Both the position numbers and the translations under genes were made by a program. From the NCBI RefSeq assembly GCF_000719135.1, contig NZ_JOEK01000002.1, forward strand, positions 372,001 through 436,000: a stretch of 64,000 bases of DNA, read 5' to 3'. Each line of letters begins with the position of its first letter. Within the stretch, counting starts at the first letter, position 1. This stretch comes from Streptomyces avicenniae (lineage in GTDB: Bacteria; Actinomycetota; Actinomycetes; Streptomycetales; Streptomycetaceae). Of this stretch, positions 41,581-51,331 are shown piece by piece. A model generated the notes under the pieces. The model was not told the DNA's origin, searched no databases, and worked only from the letters and a program-made list of their open reading frames with translations.

Positions 41581-42861
41581 TTACTCGCGGTTGATCCGGT
41601 CGGTGATCTCCGCGTCGGCCTCCTCGGCGGCCGACTGGTAGTCGTCACCGTTGAGGGCCCTCGTCATCAGTTCCTTTATCGGGTTGGGCTCGGTCTCGAC
41701 GTTGGTCCATCCGGTGGTGAGCGGCGGCAGGAAGCCGAAGTCAACCGGCTGGACCATCGCCTCGGCGAAGCTGCCCGCCTCGGGGCTGGCCGTGACGTCG
41801 GAGCGGTTCGGGACGACGCCGCCGTTGTTGGCGTCCACGTAGCGCTGCGCCCACTCCTGGGAGGTGGCCATGCGCAGCCACTCGGCCGCCAGCTCGCTGT
41901 CGCCCGCGCGCTCGGAGATCGCGAGGTTGGAACCGCCCAGGAAGACGTGGCCGAGTTCGTCGGCGGTCTTGCCGGGGATCGGGAAGTAACCGAAGTCGGC
42001 CTCGCCGCCCGCCTCCTCGATGGCGGCGGTGGCGCCGGCGGCCTCCCAGCCGAGGCCGATCCAGGAGGCGACCTCCTGGTTGGGCACGACGTCGGTGGAC
42101 TGCTGGGGCTCGGCCTCGTCGTTGTCGGTCGGCGAGTCGGAGAAGCTCTGGAGCTGGGCGTAGAAGTCCATGGCGGCCTCGCCCTCGGGCGTCGCCAGGC
42201 CACCGGCCCAGCCGTCGCCGTCCTCGACCGCGAAGCTGCCGCCCTCGTCGGCCAGGAAGCCGCCGAGCACGTAGTACGACTGGCCGGGCAGGTAGATGGG
42301 CTCGGCCTCGGTGTTCTCGTCGATGGCCTCCAGCGCGGTGATCCACTCGTCGCGCGTGGTGGGCACCTCGGCACCGGCCTCTTCCCAGACGCTGCGGTCG
42401 TAGATGACCACGCGGTTGGCGCCGTACCACGGCACGGCGTAGAGGGTGTCGTCCACCTGGGCCGAGTCGAGCATGGACGCGGTCCACGGCTCGCCCGCGA
42501 AGTCACTCAGGTCGGCGAGCCCGCCGGTGTTGGCGTAGCCGACGGTCTGGGTGTTGCCGATCTCCAGGACATCGACGGTACCGTCCTCGGAGAGGGCCGT
42601 GGTGACCCGCTCCTGGATGCCGTCCCACTGCTGGATCTCGACGTTGACCTCGACGCCGTGCTCTTCCTCGAACGCCGCGTTCAGTTCCTGCACCCAGGCG
42701 TCCGGCGCGGAACCGTCCATCAGCCAGACGGTGATCGAGTCGGCGCCGCCGCCGCCCTCACCACCGCCGCCGCCGCCCCCGCCACTGCCGTCGTCCCCGC
42801 AGGCGGCCAGGACCGCCGTCATGGCTGCCACACCGACCGCAGCGACCAGCTTGTGCTTCAC
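41581..42861 (-). CDS. dasA: chitobiose-binding lipoprotein DasA
   Basis: A 426-residue sugar-binding lipoprotein of SBP family 1. The signal peptide MKHKLVAAVGVAAMTAVLAAC ends at a lipobox LAAC (Cys21). A poly-Gly linker with Asp/Glu follows. The mature part has ITVWLMDGSAPDAWVQELNAAFEEEHGVEV, WDGIQERVTTALSEDGTVDVLEIGNTQT and the ligand-cleft segment AVPWYGANRVVIYDR. GTG start with GAAGGGAGC upstream. It heads the das operon directly downstream of three DasR-like sites. It binds N,N'-diacetylchitobiose outside the cell and delivers it to DasB/DasC. Confidence 0.96.
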   Translation of the reverse strand: MKHKLVAAVGVAAMTAVLAACGDDGSGGGGGGGGEGGGGADSITVWLMDGSAPDAWVQELNAAFEEEHGVEVNVEIQQWDGIQERVTTALSEDGTVDVLEIGNTQTVGYANTGGLADLSDFAGEPWTASMLDSAQVDDTLYAVPWYGANRVVIYDRSVWEEAGAEVPTTRDEWITALEAIDENTEAEPIYLPGQSYYVLGGFLADEGGSFAVEDGDGWAGGLATPEGEAAMDFYAQLQSFSDSPTDNDEAEPQQSTDVVPNQEVASWIGLGWEAAGATAAIEEAGGEADFGYFPIPGKTADELGHVFLGGSNLAISERAGDSELAAEWLRMATSQEWAQRYVDANNGGVVPNRSDVTASPEAGSFAEAMVQPVDFGFLPPLTTGWTNVETEPNPIKELMTRALNGDDYQSAAEEADAEITDRINRE

Positions 42862-42887
42862 GTCACGCTCCCTTCGTTCCGTATTAA

Positions 42888-42938
42888 TGGTGTAGACAAG
42901 AGGTGTAGACCAGTTGCCCGGGAGCTTGGACTAGACCA
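42888..42938. promoter_or_regulatory. three tandem DasR-responsive elements (dre)
   Basis: Compared with the dre core TGGTCTAGACCA, the dasA-dasR gap has TGGTGTAGACAA (42888, 10 of 12 matches), AGGTGTAGACCA (42901, 10 of 12) and TGGACTAGACCA (42927, 11 of 12). They begin 27 nt upstream of the dasA start. Their starts are 13 and 26 bp apart. Confidence 0.85.
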
Positions 42939-43062
42939 AGACAGGGTGTCAAGAGACCACGAGCGGCGTGCGCCGTCCGTTACCGGACCGACATCCGCCC
43001 GGGAACAACGGGGCACTTCGGCCCGTGCCACGATGTGAGCTTCGAAGTCACGGAGGAAACCG

Positions 43063-43902
43063 GTGACGGCAGGACAGGACAGCTCGGAAAGGCGTGCGAT
43101 GGCCAGGGACGGGAGTCCGATGACCGGCGCGGGCACCGGCCCGGAGGGAGCGGACCGGACACGCACCGCGCGCGTCCCGAAGTACTACCGGCTCAAACGC
43201 CACCTCCTGCAGATGACGGAGACCCTGCCGCCCGGCACCCCCGTGCCGCCCGAGCGTTCGCTGGCCACCGAGTTCGACACCTCGCGCACGACCGTCCGCC
43301 AGGCCCTCCAGGAACTGGTGGTCGAAGGCCGACTCGAACGCATCCAGGGTAAGGGCACCTTCGTCGCCAAGCCCAAGGTTTCGCAGGCTCTTCAGCTGAC
43401 TTCCTACACGGAGGACATGCGCGCCCAGGGTCTTGAGCCGACCTCGCAGCTCCTGGAGATCGGATACATCACCGCGAACGAGCGCCTGAGCGGCCTGCTC
43501 GACCTGCCGGAGGGCGGGCGCGTGCTGCGCATCGAGCGGCTGCGGCTGGCCAGCGGGGAGCCGATGGCGATCGAGACGACGCACCTGTCGCAGGAACGAT
43601 TCCCGCTGCTGCGCCGCTCCCTGGTGCGCTACGCGTCGCTGTACACGGCGCTGGCCGAGGTGTACGACGTGCACCTCGCGCGCGCCGAGGAGACGATCGA
43701 GACGTCCCTGGCGAACCCGCGGGAGGCCGGTCTGCTGGGCACGGACGTGGGGCTGCCGATGCTGATGCTCTCGCGCCACTCCCGCGACACGCGCGGCGAG
43801 CCGGTCGAGTGGGTGCGCTCGGTCTACCGCGGCGACCGGTACAAGTTCGTGGCGAATCTCGAACGGCCGCACGAACCCCACGAGCCCCACGGGCCCCGCT
43901 GA
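43063..43902 (+). CDS. dasR: GntR/HutC-family global regulator DasR
   Basis: A 279-residue GntR regulator. After a 38-residue disordered lead come the winged helix ([69 protein letters not shown]) and a UTRA effector domain ([25 protein letters not shown] ... [32 protein letters not shown]). This is nearly identical to S. coelicolor DasR as I remember it. DasR senses glucosamine-6-phosphate and controls chitin use, development and antibiotics. GTG start with GGAGG 6 nt upstream. Internal ATGs would give the shorter form seen elsewhere. The C-terminus carries an unusual [10 protein letters not shown] repeat. Confidence 0.97.
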   Translation: MTAGQDSSERRAMARDGSPMTGAGTGPEGADRTRTARVPKYYRLKRHLLQMTETLPPGTPVPPERSLATEFDTSRTTVRQALQELVVEGRLERIQGKGTFVAKPKVSQALQLTSYTEDMRAQGLEPTSQLLEIGYITANERLSGLLDLPEGGRVLRIERLRLASGEPMAIETTHLSQERFPLLRRSLVRYASLYTALAEVYDVHLARAEETIETSLANPREAGLLGTDVGLPMLMLSRHSRDTRGEPVEWVRSVYRGDRYKFVANLERPHEPHEPHGPR

Positions 43903-44004
43903 TCGAATCCGGGGCCGCCCGCGCCCGTACGCCCCATGGCCATCGGCCGCCGACTGCCCTAGATTCCCGGGCGTCGGTCAAGGACGACGGCGGGAGAGTG
44001 CATC

Positions 44005-46224
44005 GTGCGGACAACTCCATTACGACAACGGCCCCGGGCGGGGTCCATCGCCATCTGGACCGTCGTCGCCGCCGTCGGCGCGCTCGGCTGGTCGATGCTG
44101 GCGCTGGCGCGCGGCGAGGAGGTCTCGGCCGCCTGGATGGTGGCGGCGGCGCTCGGGACGTACGCGATCGGGTACCGGTTCTACTCGAAGTTCATCGCGC
44201 GGCGCGTCCTGCGGGTGGACGGCACGCGGGCCACCCCGGCGGAGCGGATGGCGGACGGGCTGGACTACCACGCCACCGACCGCCGGGTGCTGCTCGGCCA
44301 CCACTTCGCGGGCATCTCGGGCGCCGGCCCGCTGGTCGGGCCGGTGCTCGCGGCCCAGATGGGCTATCTGCCCGGGACGATCTGGATCATCGTCGGCGTC
44401 ATCTTCGCGGGCGCCGTGCAGGACATGGTCGTGCTGTTCTTCTCGACGCGGCGTGACGGCAAGAGCCTGGGGCAGATCGCGCGCGAGGAGATCGGCCTGG
44501 TCGGCGGCGTCGCGGCCGTCCTCGCGATCTTTAGCATCATGATCATCATACTGGCGGTGCTCGCGCTCATCGTGGTGAACGCGCTCGCCGAGTCGCCGTG
44601 GGGCACGTTCTCCGTGGGCCTGACGATCCCGATCGCGCTGTTCATGGGCGTCTACCTGCGCTACCTGCGCCCCGGCCGCATCGCCGAGGTCACGGTCATC
44701 GGCGTCGCGCTGCTCCTGCTGGCGATCGTCTCCGGCCGCTGGGTGGCCAACTCGGGGCTCGCCGAGGCGTTCACGCTCTCGCCCGGCTCGCTCGTCGGCT
44801 GGCTGGTGATCTACGGGTTCGCGGCGTCGGTGGCGCCCGTGTGGCTGCTGCTGGTGCCGCGCGACTACCTGTCCACGTTCATGAAGGTCGGCACGATCGG
44901 GCTGCTCGCGCTCGCGATCGTCGTGACGCTGCCGACGCTGCGGATGGAGGCGGTGACCGATTTCGCGTCCAACGGGGACGGGCCGGTGTTCGCCGGTTCG
45001 CTGTTCCCGTTCGTGTTCATCACGATCGCCTGCGGCGCGCTGTCCGGGTTCCACTCGCTGATCTCCTCGGGCACGACGCCGAAGATGATCCAGAAGGAGA
45101 CCCAGGTCAGGACGATCGGCTACGGCGCGATGCTGATGGAGTCGTCCGTGGCGGTCATGGCCATCACGGCGGCCTGCGTGCTCGACCCGGGCACGTACTT
45201 CGCGATGAACGCGCCGCCCGCCGTCATCGGCGACACCCTCCAGGCGGCCTCGGAGACGATCACCTCCTGGGGCTTCTCGGTGACCCCCGACCAACTCGCC
45301 GCAGCCGCCGCCTCGGTGGAGGAGGAGTCGCTGCTGTCCCGCACGGGCGGGGCGCCGACGCTGGCCCTCGGCCTCGCGGCGATCTTCGCGGACTTCCTCG
45401 GCGGCGACGGGATGACCTCGTTCTGGTACCACTTCGCGATCATGTTCGAGGCGCTGTTCATCCTGACGGCCATAGACGCGGGGACGCGCGTCGGGCGGTT
45501 CATCCTCCAGGACGCCCTCGCGAGCCTCCACCCGCGGCTGGGCCGCTTCCGGGAGACGAACTGGCTGCCCGGCGTCTGGATCAGCAGCGCGATCGTCGTC
45601 TCGCTGTGGGGCTACCTGCTGTGGGTCGGCGTGCACGACCCGCTCGGCGGGATCAACACGCTCTATCCGATCTTCGGCATCTCGAACCAGCTCCTCGGCG
45701 CGGTGGCCCTGGCCGTCTGCACCGTCCTGCTGGTCAAGTCGGGGCGGCTGAAACACGTCTGGGTCACGCTCCTGCCGCTCACCTGGGTGTCGGTGATCAC
45801 GCTGACCGCGAGCTGGCAGAAGGTGTTCTCGGGCGACCCGGCCGTCGGCTTCCTCGCCCGCCGCGACCTGTACCAGGACGGCATCGACGCGGGACAGCTG
45901 CTGACCGGCGCGCGGGACATGGACGACATGCGGACCATCGTCAGCACCGCGACGCTCGACGCCGCCCTGTCCGCCGTCCTCGCGCTGCTGGTGCTCGTCG
46001 TGTTCGCCGACGCGCTGCGCGTGTGCGTGAAGGCCGTCAGGCGCCCCGGCTCGGTGACGCTGGCCGAGGCGCCGTACGTCGAGTCGCGGATCGTCGCGCC
46101 CGCCGGGCTGATCGCGACGAAGGAGGAGCGCGCGGAGCTGGCAGCCGCCGGGCTCGGCGCCGGGGGCGGCATCCCCCGGCAGGCGGACGGCGAGCGCGCC
46201 GGTACGGCGGAGGCGCGCGAGTGA
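44005..46224 (+). CDS. cstA: CstA family peptide/pyruvate transporter
   Basis: A 739-residue multi-pass membrane protein of the carbon starvation CstA family. Signatures are YSKFIARRVLRVDGTRATPAERMADGLDY and LLGHHFAGISGAGPLVGPVLAAQMGYLPGTIWIIVG, the conserved GAGP segment. About 15 hydrophobic helices follow, ending with a cytosolic tail. GTG start behind GGGAGAG. The stop overlaps the start of the YbdD gene (GTGA), the universal cstA-ybdD pairing. Members import pyruvate or peptides under carbon limitation. It lies downstream of dasR in the same direction but with a separate start region. Confidence 0.96.
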   Translation: MRTTPLRQRPRAGSIAIWTVVAAVGALGWSMLALARGEEVSAAWMVAAALGTYAIGYRFYSKFIARRVLRVDGTRATPAERMADGLDYHATDRRVLLGHHFAGISGAGPLVGPVLAAQMGYLPGTIWIIVGVIFAGAVQDMVVLFFSTRRDGKSLGQIAREEIGLVGGVAAVLAIFSIMIIILAVLALIVVNALAESPWGTFSVGLTIPIALFMGVYLRYLRPGRIAEVTVIGVALLLLAIVSGRWVANSGLAEAFTLSPGSLVGWLVIYGFAASVAPVWLLLVPRDYLSTFMKVGTIGLLALAIVVTLPTLRMEAVTDFASNGDGPVFAGSLFPFVFITIACGALSGFHSLISSGTTPKMIQKETQVRTIGYGAMLMESSVAVMAITAACVLDPGTYFAMNAPPAVIGDTLQAASETITSWGFSVTPDQLAAAAASVEEESLLSRTGGAPTLALGLAAIFADFLGGDGMTSFWYHFAIMFEALFILTAIDAGTRVGRFILQDALASLHPRLGRFRETNWLPGVWISSAIVVSLWGYLLWVGVHDPLGGINTLYPIFGISNQLLGAVALAVCTVLLVKSGRLKHVWVTLLPLTWVSVITLTASWQKVFSGDPAVGFLARRDLYQDGIDAGQLLTGARDMDDMRTIVSTATLDAALSAVLALLVLVVFADALRVCVKAVRRPGSVTLAEAPYVESRIVAPAGLIATKEERAELAAAGLGAGGGIPRQADGERAGTAEARE

Positions 46225-46442
46225 CGCGGCACGCCGCCACCGCCGCGCCGCGCCGCGCGCTGGCCTGGCTGCGCTGGTACGTGACCGAGTTCACGGGCGA
46301 GAACGCGTACGCCCGCCATGTCGCGGAGCTGCGGCACGCCGATCCGGACGCCGAGGTGCCGAGCCGCCGCGCGTTCGAGCGGCGGCGGGTGGAGGCCCGC
46401 TACGGCGATCCGCGCGACGGCGGCGGCCTCGGCTGCTGCTGA
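46221..46442 (+). CDS. YbdD/YjiX family small protein, CstA partner
   Basis: A 73-residue protein with the family core LAWLRWYVTEFTGENAYARHVAELRHADPDAEVPSRRAFERRRVEARYGDP and a Cys-Cys C-terminus (GGLGCC). Coupled to cstA by a 4-nt overlap and followed at once by a hairpin. In other bacteria YbdD is required for full CstA/BtsT transport. The terminal double cysteine could bind metal or modify activity (inference). Confidence 0.9.
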   Translation: MTRHAATAAPRRALAWLRWYVTEFTGENAYARHVAELRHADPDAEVPSRRAFERRRVEARYGDPRDGGGLGCC

Positions 46443-46447
46443 ACCGG

Positions 46448-46486
46448 GTGAGGGGCCGTCACGCCGCGTGGTGTGACGGCCCTCAC
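46448..46486 (+). terminator. terminator of the cstA-ybdD operon
   Basis: GTGAGGGGCCGTCAC and GTGACGGCCCTCAC arms form a 14-bp stem with one bulged G and a 10-nt loop, 5 nt past the ybdD stop. Confidence 0.8.
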
Positions 46487-46625
46487 TCGTCTTCCTGGCC
46501 CTTCCCGGTAACCGCCCGGCCGCCGCCCGACGTATGAAGGGGGGACGAGCCGGGCGGGCGGCCCCCGGCGTGCGGGGCGGAAGGGGAACGGTGGCGGTGC
46601 GGGGCACTTCGGGGGGCGCGCGGAC

Positions 46626-48071
46626 ATGACGACACTCACCGCCGCGGGCGGGCGTGAGGCGGACGCGGACGCGGGGCCGATAGCCGGGCGGCGCGCGCCG
46701 TCGTGGCGGAGGCCGCGCGCCGACCCGTACTGGCTGGCCGGTGCGTTCTTCGTCCTGTACACGGCCGTCTCGGTGACGCGGCACCTGCGCTGGGAGAGCC
46801 GCTCCTGGGACCTCGGGATCTTCGAGCAGGCCGTCCGCTCGTACGCGGGCCTCCAACTGCCCGTCTCGGACCTGAAGGGCCGCGACTTCGCGCTCCTGGG
46901 CGACCACTTCAGCCCGGTGACGGCGCTGATCGCCCCGTTCTACCGGATGTTCCCGACCCCGGTGACGCTGCTGGTCGCGCAGGCCGCGCTGTTCGCGCTC
47001 GCGGTGGTGCCGGTGACGCGGGCCGCCGCCCATCTGCTGGGACGGTCGGCCGGGGCGGCGATCGGCGCGGCCTACGGGCTGTCGTGGGGCGTGCAGGAGG
47101 CGGTGGACTTCGACTTCCACGAGATCGCGTTCGCCGTGCCGCTGATCGCGTTCTCCCTGGAGGCGCTGCTGAAGGGGCGGCACCGGGCGGCGCTGTGGTG
47201 GGCGCTGCCGCTGCTCCTCGTGAAGGAGGACCTGGGGCTCACGGCCGCCGCGATCGCCGCCGTGGTGGCCCTGCGGGCGCGCGGCGGGCCCGATCCGCGG
47301 ATGGTGCGGCGGGCGGTCGGCTTCGCGGTGGTCGCGGCGCTGGCGTGCCTGGTGACGATCGCCGTGCTCATACCGGCGTTCAACTCGGGCGGCGGCTACG
47401 ACTACTGGACGAAGGTCGGCGAAGGCGACGGGCCGCTGCGGACGGCGTTCACGGACGCGGACCAGAAGCTGCGCACGCTGCTGTGGGTGCTCGTGCCCAC
47501 CACCGGGCTGCTCGCGCTGCGTTCCCCGCTGCTGCTGGTCCTGCTGCCCACGCTGGGCTGGCGGTTCGTCTCGCACGACCCGCACTACTGGGGCACCGAC
47601 TGGCACTACAGCGCCGTCCTCATGCCGGTGACGGCCCTCGCGCTGGCCGACGCCGTGGCCCGTACGCGCGCGGACGGGCCACGGCCCTGGCTGCGCGCGT
47701 ACGCGGAACGGCTGCCGCTCGGCGTCCTGGCCGCCGCGCTGGCGCTCAGCACGACGCTGCCCGTGGCGGGGCTCACGCACGCGGCGACGTACCGGCAGGG
47801 CGAGGCGGCCGAGGCCGGGGAACGCGTCCTGTCGGTGATTCCCGACGGCGCGGAGGTCGCGGCCAACGTGCGGCCGATAGCCCATCTGACGGCGCGCTGC
47901 CGGGTCTTCTGGATCGGCAACACGGACGGGCCCGCGCCGGAGTACATCGCGTACTGGGACCCGGCGCGGACGGCGGAGGAGCTGACGCAGTACGCGCACC
48001 GTATCCATCCGGACGGCGTGTACGACGTCGTGGCGCAGGAGGCCGGGTTCTGGGTGCTGCGCATGCGGTGA
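46626..48071 (+). CDS. DUF2079 integral membrane protein
   Basis: A 481-residue polytopic membrane protein. The DUF2079 signature SRSWDLGIFEQAVRSYAGLQLPVSDLKGRDFALLGDHFSPVTALIAPFYRMFP follows the first helix. Further helices include LLVAQAALFALAVVPVTRAAAHLLG, FAVVAALACLVTIAVLIPAF and LPLGVLAAALALSTTLPVAGL. The C-terminal loop ends in YDVVAQEAGFWVLRMR. The fold resembles GT-C glycosyltransferases, so it may transfer a sugar from a lipid carrier, but this is not shown. ATG start. Single gene. Confidence 0.9.
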   Translation: MTTLTAAGGREADADAGPIAGRRAPSWRRPRADPYWLAGAFFVLYTAVSVTRHLRWESRSWDLGIFEQAVRSYAGLQLPVSDLKGRDFALLGDHFSPVTALIAPFYRMFPTPVTLLVAQAALFALAVVPVTRAAAHLLGRSAGAAIGAAYGLSWGVQEAVDFDFHEIAFAVPLIAFSLEALLKGRHRAALWWALPLLLVKEDLGLTAAAIAAVVALRARGGPDPRMVRRAVGFAVVAALACLVTIAVLIPAFNSGGGYDYWTKVGEGDGPLRTAFTDADQKLRTLLWVLVPTTGLLALRSPLLLVLLPTLGWRFVSHDPHYWGTDWHYSAVLMPVTALALADAVARTRADGPRPWLRAYAERLPLGVLAAALALSTTLPVAGLTHAATYRQGEAAEAGERVLSVIPDGAEVAANVRPIAHLTARCRVFWIGNTDGPAPEYIAYWDPARTAEELTQYAHRIHPDGVYDVVAQEAGFWVLRMR

Positions 48072-48124
48072 CGGACGGGGTGAGGCCGTGGCCGATTGTC
48101 AGTCCCATCCGTCACACTGTGTGC

Positions 48125-48676
48125 ATGGATATCGTGATCAGGGAAGCGCGGGACGACGAGCTGGAAGCCGTGGGCGAGTTGAGCGCGCGGGTGTACCTGG
48201 AGGGCGGGCTGCTCGCCTTCGGCGCGGACGACCCGTACCTCGGGGTGCTGCGCGACGCGGCGCACCGTGCGGCGCACGCGGAGGTGCTGGTCGCCGTGGA
48301 GCGGGACGGCGGGGCGGAAGGGGCGGGCGGTGAACGGCTCCTCGGGAGTGTGACGTTCGTCGGCCGGGGCGGCGCGTTCGCCGATCTGGCCGGTCCAGGC
48401 GAGGCCGAGTTCCGGATGCTCGCGGTGGACGGGGCGGCGCGCGGCCGGGGGGCGGGCGAGGCGCTGGTGCGGGAGTGCCTGCGCCGGTCGCGGGAGATCG
48501 GCGCCCGGCGTGTCGTGCTGTCGAGTCAGTCGCAGATGCACACGGCGCACCGGCTGTACGAGCGGCTGGGGTTCGTTCGGGCGCCGGAGCTGGACTGGGA
48601 ACCGGTGCCCGAGGTGCGGCTTCACGCGTTCGCACATGAGCTTGCCGACGCGCCACGTGACGACCACAACATATAG
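48125..48676 (+). CDS. GNAT family N-acetyltransferase
   Basis: A 183-residue GNAT enzyme. The N-terminus is MDIVIREARDDELEAVGELSARVYLEGG. Motif A FRMLAVDGAARGRGAGEALVRECLRRSREIGARRVVLSSQ binds acetyl-CoA, and motif B is HTAHRLYERLGFVRAPELDW. The ATG lies 6 nt after CACACT, a possible leaderless promoter, with no ribosome binding site. It lies between the DUF2079 gene and the riboswitch. Substrate unknown. Confidence 0.93.
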   Translation: MDIVIREARDDELEAVGELSARVYLEGGLLAFGADDPYLGVLRDAAHRAAHAEVLVAVERDGGAEGAGGERLLGSVTFVGRGGAFADLAGPGEAEFRMLAVDGAARGRGAGEALVRECLRRSREIGARRVVLSSQSQMHTAHRLYERLGFVRAPELDWEPVPEVRLHAFAHELADAPRDDHNI

Positions 48677-48711
48677 GGCAGTCCGCCGCGCGCGACACAA
48701 GATGTATGCTC

Positions 48712-48822
48712 ATCTCGCTGTCGTCGCAGGGGAATCCGGTGTGATTCCGGAGCTGTCCCGCAACGGTGTGTGATACGCCGCTTCGTACCGTGTGTCACGA
48801 GTCCGAGCACCTGCCGACGGTT
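48712..48822 (+). ncRNA. cobalamin (B12) riboswitch of the nrdAB operon
   Basis: The leader holds the conserved aptamer core: GGGAATCCGGTGTGATTCCGG, then AGCTGTCCCGCAACGGT, and the closing B12 box GAGTCCGAGCACCTGCCGAC at 48799-48818. Downstream, GCGTGCGGCATGTGT can pair with ACACGCATGCCCGC around 48864-48904, a candidate expression-platform hairpin before the nrdA start. In S. coelicolor an adenosylcobalamin riboswitch represses nrdABS in this way, so that the class Ia enzyme is off when B12 supports class II reductase. Aptamer edges are approximate. Confidence 0.93.
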
Positions 48823-48967
48823 TCGAACACGTCCGGGCCTCGTGGGTTGGGTCGGCGGACGCGTGCGGCATGTGTTTGCCCCGCTACACGCATGCCCGCA
48901 GGCGCCCGGTGCTCCCTGCCCGCGAACGCCCATCGAGCCATCGCGATTCGAGGGAGTTCACGTCACC

Positions 48968-51331
48968 GTGACCATTGCACCCGTCGCCCCCGCGGAGCCG
49001 GTCTCAGACGCGCTGTCGCGCACGCTGACCGAGCTGGCCGCCGACCTTCCCGCGACCGACCCCGCCCGGGTCGCCGCCGCCGTCCGCCGGGGTCGGCAAC
49101 CCGGCGCGGGACCGGTCGAACTGCGCGCGCTCGCCATCGACGCCGCGGCCTCCCTCATCGCCGAGGAGCCCGCGTACTCGAAGCTCGCGGCCCGGCTGCT
49201 GACCCTGGCCGTGCGCGACGAGGCGGCGGGACAGGGCGCCGTCTCCTTCTCCGCGTCGATCACGGTCGGTCACCGCGAGGGGCTCATCTCGGACCGCACC
49301 GCGTCCTTCGTGGCGCGCCACGCCGCGGCGCTGGACGCGCTGACGGAACGTGCGGTCGCCGACGGCGCGGACGACCGCTTCGAGTACTTCGGGCTGCGGA
49401 CCGTCGAGTCGCGCTACGTGCTGCGGCACCCCACCACGCGCCGCGTCATCGAGACGGCCCAGCACTTCCTGCTGCGCGTCGCCTGCGGCCTGGCCGAGGA
49501 CGAGTCGCCGCAGGCCCTCGCCGAGGTCACCGAGCTGTACCGGCTGACGAGTTCGCTGGCGTACCTGCCGTCCTCCCCCACCCTGTTCAACTCGGGCACC
49601 AGCCACCCGCAGATGTCGTCCTGCTACCTGCTGGACTCCCCGCTGGACGAGCTGGACTCCATCTACGACCGCTACCACCAGATCGCGCGGCTCTCCAAGC
49701 ACGCGGGCGGCATCGGCCTGCCCTACTCGCGGGTGCGCGCCCGCGGTTCCCTGATCAGGGGCACCAACGGCAAGTCGAACGGCATCGTCCCGTTCCTGCG
49801 CACGCTCGACGCGTCCGTCGCCGCCGTCAACCAGGGCGGACGCCGCAAGGGCGCGGCCTGCGTCTACCTGGAGACCTGGCACGCGGACATCGAGGAGTTC
49901 CTCGAACTGCGCGACAACACCGGCGAGGAGGCCCGCCGCACCCACAACCTGAACATCGCCCACTGGATCCCGGACGAGTTCATGCGCCGGGTCGAGGCGG
50001 ACGGCGACTGGTCGCTGTTCTCCCCCGCCGAGGTGCCCGAGCTGGTGGACCTGTGGGGCGACGACTTCGACGCCGCCTACCGGCGCGCGGAGGCGGCAGG
50101 TCTCGCCGAACGGACGGTGCCCGCCCGCCAGCTGTACTCCCGCATGATGCGGACCCTGGCGCAGACCGGCAACGGCTGGATGACGTTCAAGGACGCCTCG
50201 AACCGGACGGCGAACCAGACGGCGCGCCCCGGCTCCATCGTCCACTCGTCCAACCTGTGCACCGAGATCCTTGAGGTGACCGACGACGGCGAGACCGCCG
50301 TGTGCAACCTCGGCTCGGTCAACCTGGCCGCCCACCTCGGCACGGACGGCGGGATGGACTGGGAGCGGCTGGACGCGACGGTGCGCACGGCCGTCACGTT
50401 CCTGGACCGCGTCGTGGACCTGAACTTCTACCCGACCGACCAGGCCGCCACCTCCAACTCGCGCTGGCGCCCGGTGGCGCTGGGCGTGATGGGCCTCCAG
50501 GACGTCTTCTTCCGGCTGGGCCTGCCGTTCGACTCCCCCGCCGCCCGCGAGCTGTCCACGCGGATCAGCGAGCGGATCATGCTGGCCGCCTACGAGACGT
50601 CGTCCGTGCTCGCCGAGCGGCACGGCCCGCACCGCGGCTGGGCCGACACCCGCACCGCCGACGGCGTCCTCCACCCGGACCACTACGCCGACGCCACCGC
50701 CGCGTGGCCCGAGCGGTGGGAGGCGCTGCGCGCCCGCATCGCCCGCACCGGCATGCGGAACTCGCTGCTCCTCGCCATCGCGCCGACCGCGACGATCGCC
50801 TCGATCGCCGGAGTGTACGAGTGCATCGAGCCGCAGGTGTCGAACCTGTTCAAGCGCGAGACGCTGAGCGGCGAGTTCCTCCAGGTCAACTCGTACCTGG
50901 TGGCCGAGCTGAAGCGGCTCGGGCTGTGGGACGAGACGACGCGCGCGGCCCTGCGCGAGGCCAACGGCTCCGTCGCCGAACTCGACGGCCTGCCCCAGGA
51001 GCTGCGCGACCTGTACCGCACCGCGTGGGAGCTGCCGCAGCGCGCGCTGATCGACATGGCCGCGGCCAGGACGCCGTACCTGGACCAGAGCCAGTCGCTG
51101 AACCTGTTCATGGCCGCGCCGACCATCGGGAAGCTCAGCTCGATGTACGCCTACGCCTGGAAGCGCGGCCTGAAGACGACGTACTACCTGCGGTCGCGCC
51201 CCGCGACGCGGATCGCGCGCTCCGCCAGGGGCGCCGTCGCCACCGTCCCCACCCCCGCCCCGGTTCCCGTGGACGAGCAGGCCGTGGCCTGCTCGCTGGA
51301 GAACCCCGAGTCCTGCGAGGCATGCCAGTGA
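48968..51331 (+). CDS. nrdA: ribonucleotide reductase class Ia large subunit
   Basis: A 787-residue NrdA that reduces ribonucleotides to deoxyribonucleotides. A short N-terminal helical region precedes the ten-strand barrel. Active-site stretches: SSCYLLDSPLDELDSIYDRYHQIARLSKHAGGIGLPYSRVRARG, SNLCTEILEVTDDGETAVCNLGSVNL (radical-site cysteine region), YECIEPQVSNLFKRETLSGEF, and DQSQSLNLFMA. The C-terminal redox pair is CEACQ. The GTG is chosen with GGGAG about 11 nt upstream, just after the riboswitch. Its stop overlaps nrdB. Oxygen-dependent. The partner NrdB supplies the radical. Confidence 0.96.
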   Translation: MTIAPVAPAEPVSDALSRTLTELAADLPATDPARVAAAVRRGRQPGAGPVELRALAIDAAASLIAEEPAYSKLAARLLTLAVRDEAAGQGAVSFSASITVGHREGLISDRTASFVARHAAALDALTERAVADGADDRFEYFGLRTVESRYVLRHPTTRRVIETAQHFLLRVACGLAEDESPQALAEVTELYRLTSSLAYLPSSPTLFNSGTSHPQMSSCYLLDSPLDELDSIYDRYHQIARLSKHAGGIGLPYSRVRARGSLIRGTNGKSNGIVPFLRTLDASVAAVNQGGRRKGAACVYLETWHADIEEFLELRDNTGEEARRTHNLNIAHWIPDEFMRRVEADGDWSLFSPAEVPELVDLWGDDFDAAYRRAEAAGLAERTVPARQLYSRMMRTLAQTGNGWMTFKDASNRTANQTARPGSIVHSSNLCTEILEVTDDGETAVCNLGSVNLAAHLGTDGGMDWERLDATVRTAVTFLDRVVDLNFYPTDQAATSNSRWRPVALGVMGLQDVFFRLGLPFDSPAARELSTRISERIMLAAYETSSVLAERHGPHRGWADTRTADGVLHPDHYADATAAWPERWEALRARIARTGMRNSLLLAIAPTATIASIAGVYECIEPQVSNLFKRETLSGEFLQVNSYLVAELKRLGLWDETTRAALREANGSVAELDGLPQELRDLYRTAWELPQRALIDMAAARTPYLDQSQSLNLFMAAPTIGKLSSMYAYAWKRGLKTTYYLRSRPATRIARSARGAVATVPTPAPVPVDEQAVACSLENPESCEACQ

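Noticed and set aside
43860..43900. CACGAACCC/CACGAGCCC micro-repeat at the dasR 3' end
   Set aside because: It encodes the [10 protein letters not shown] tail and looks like local slippage. No regulatory role is suggested.
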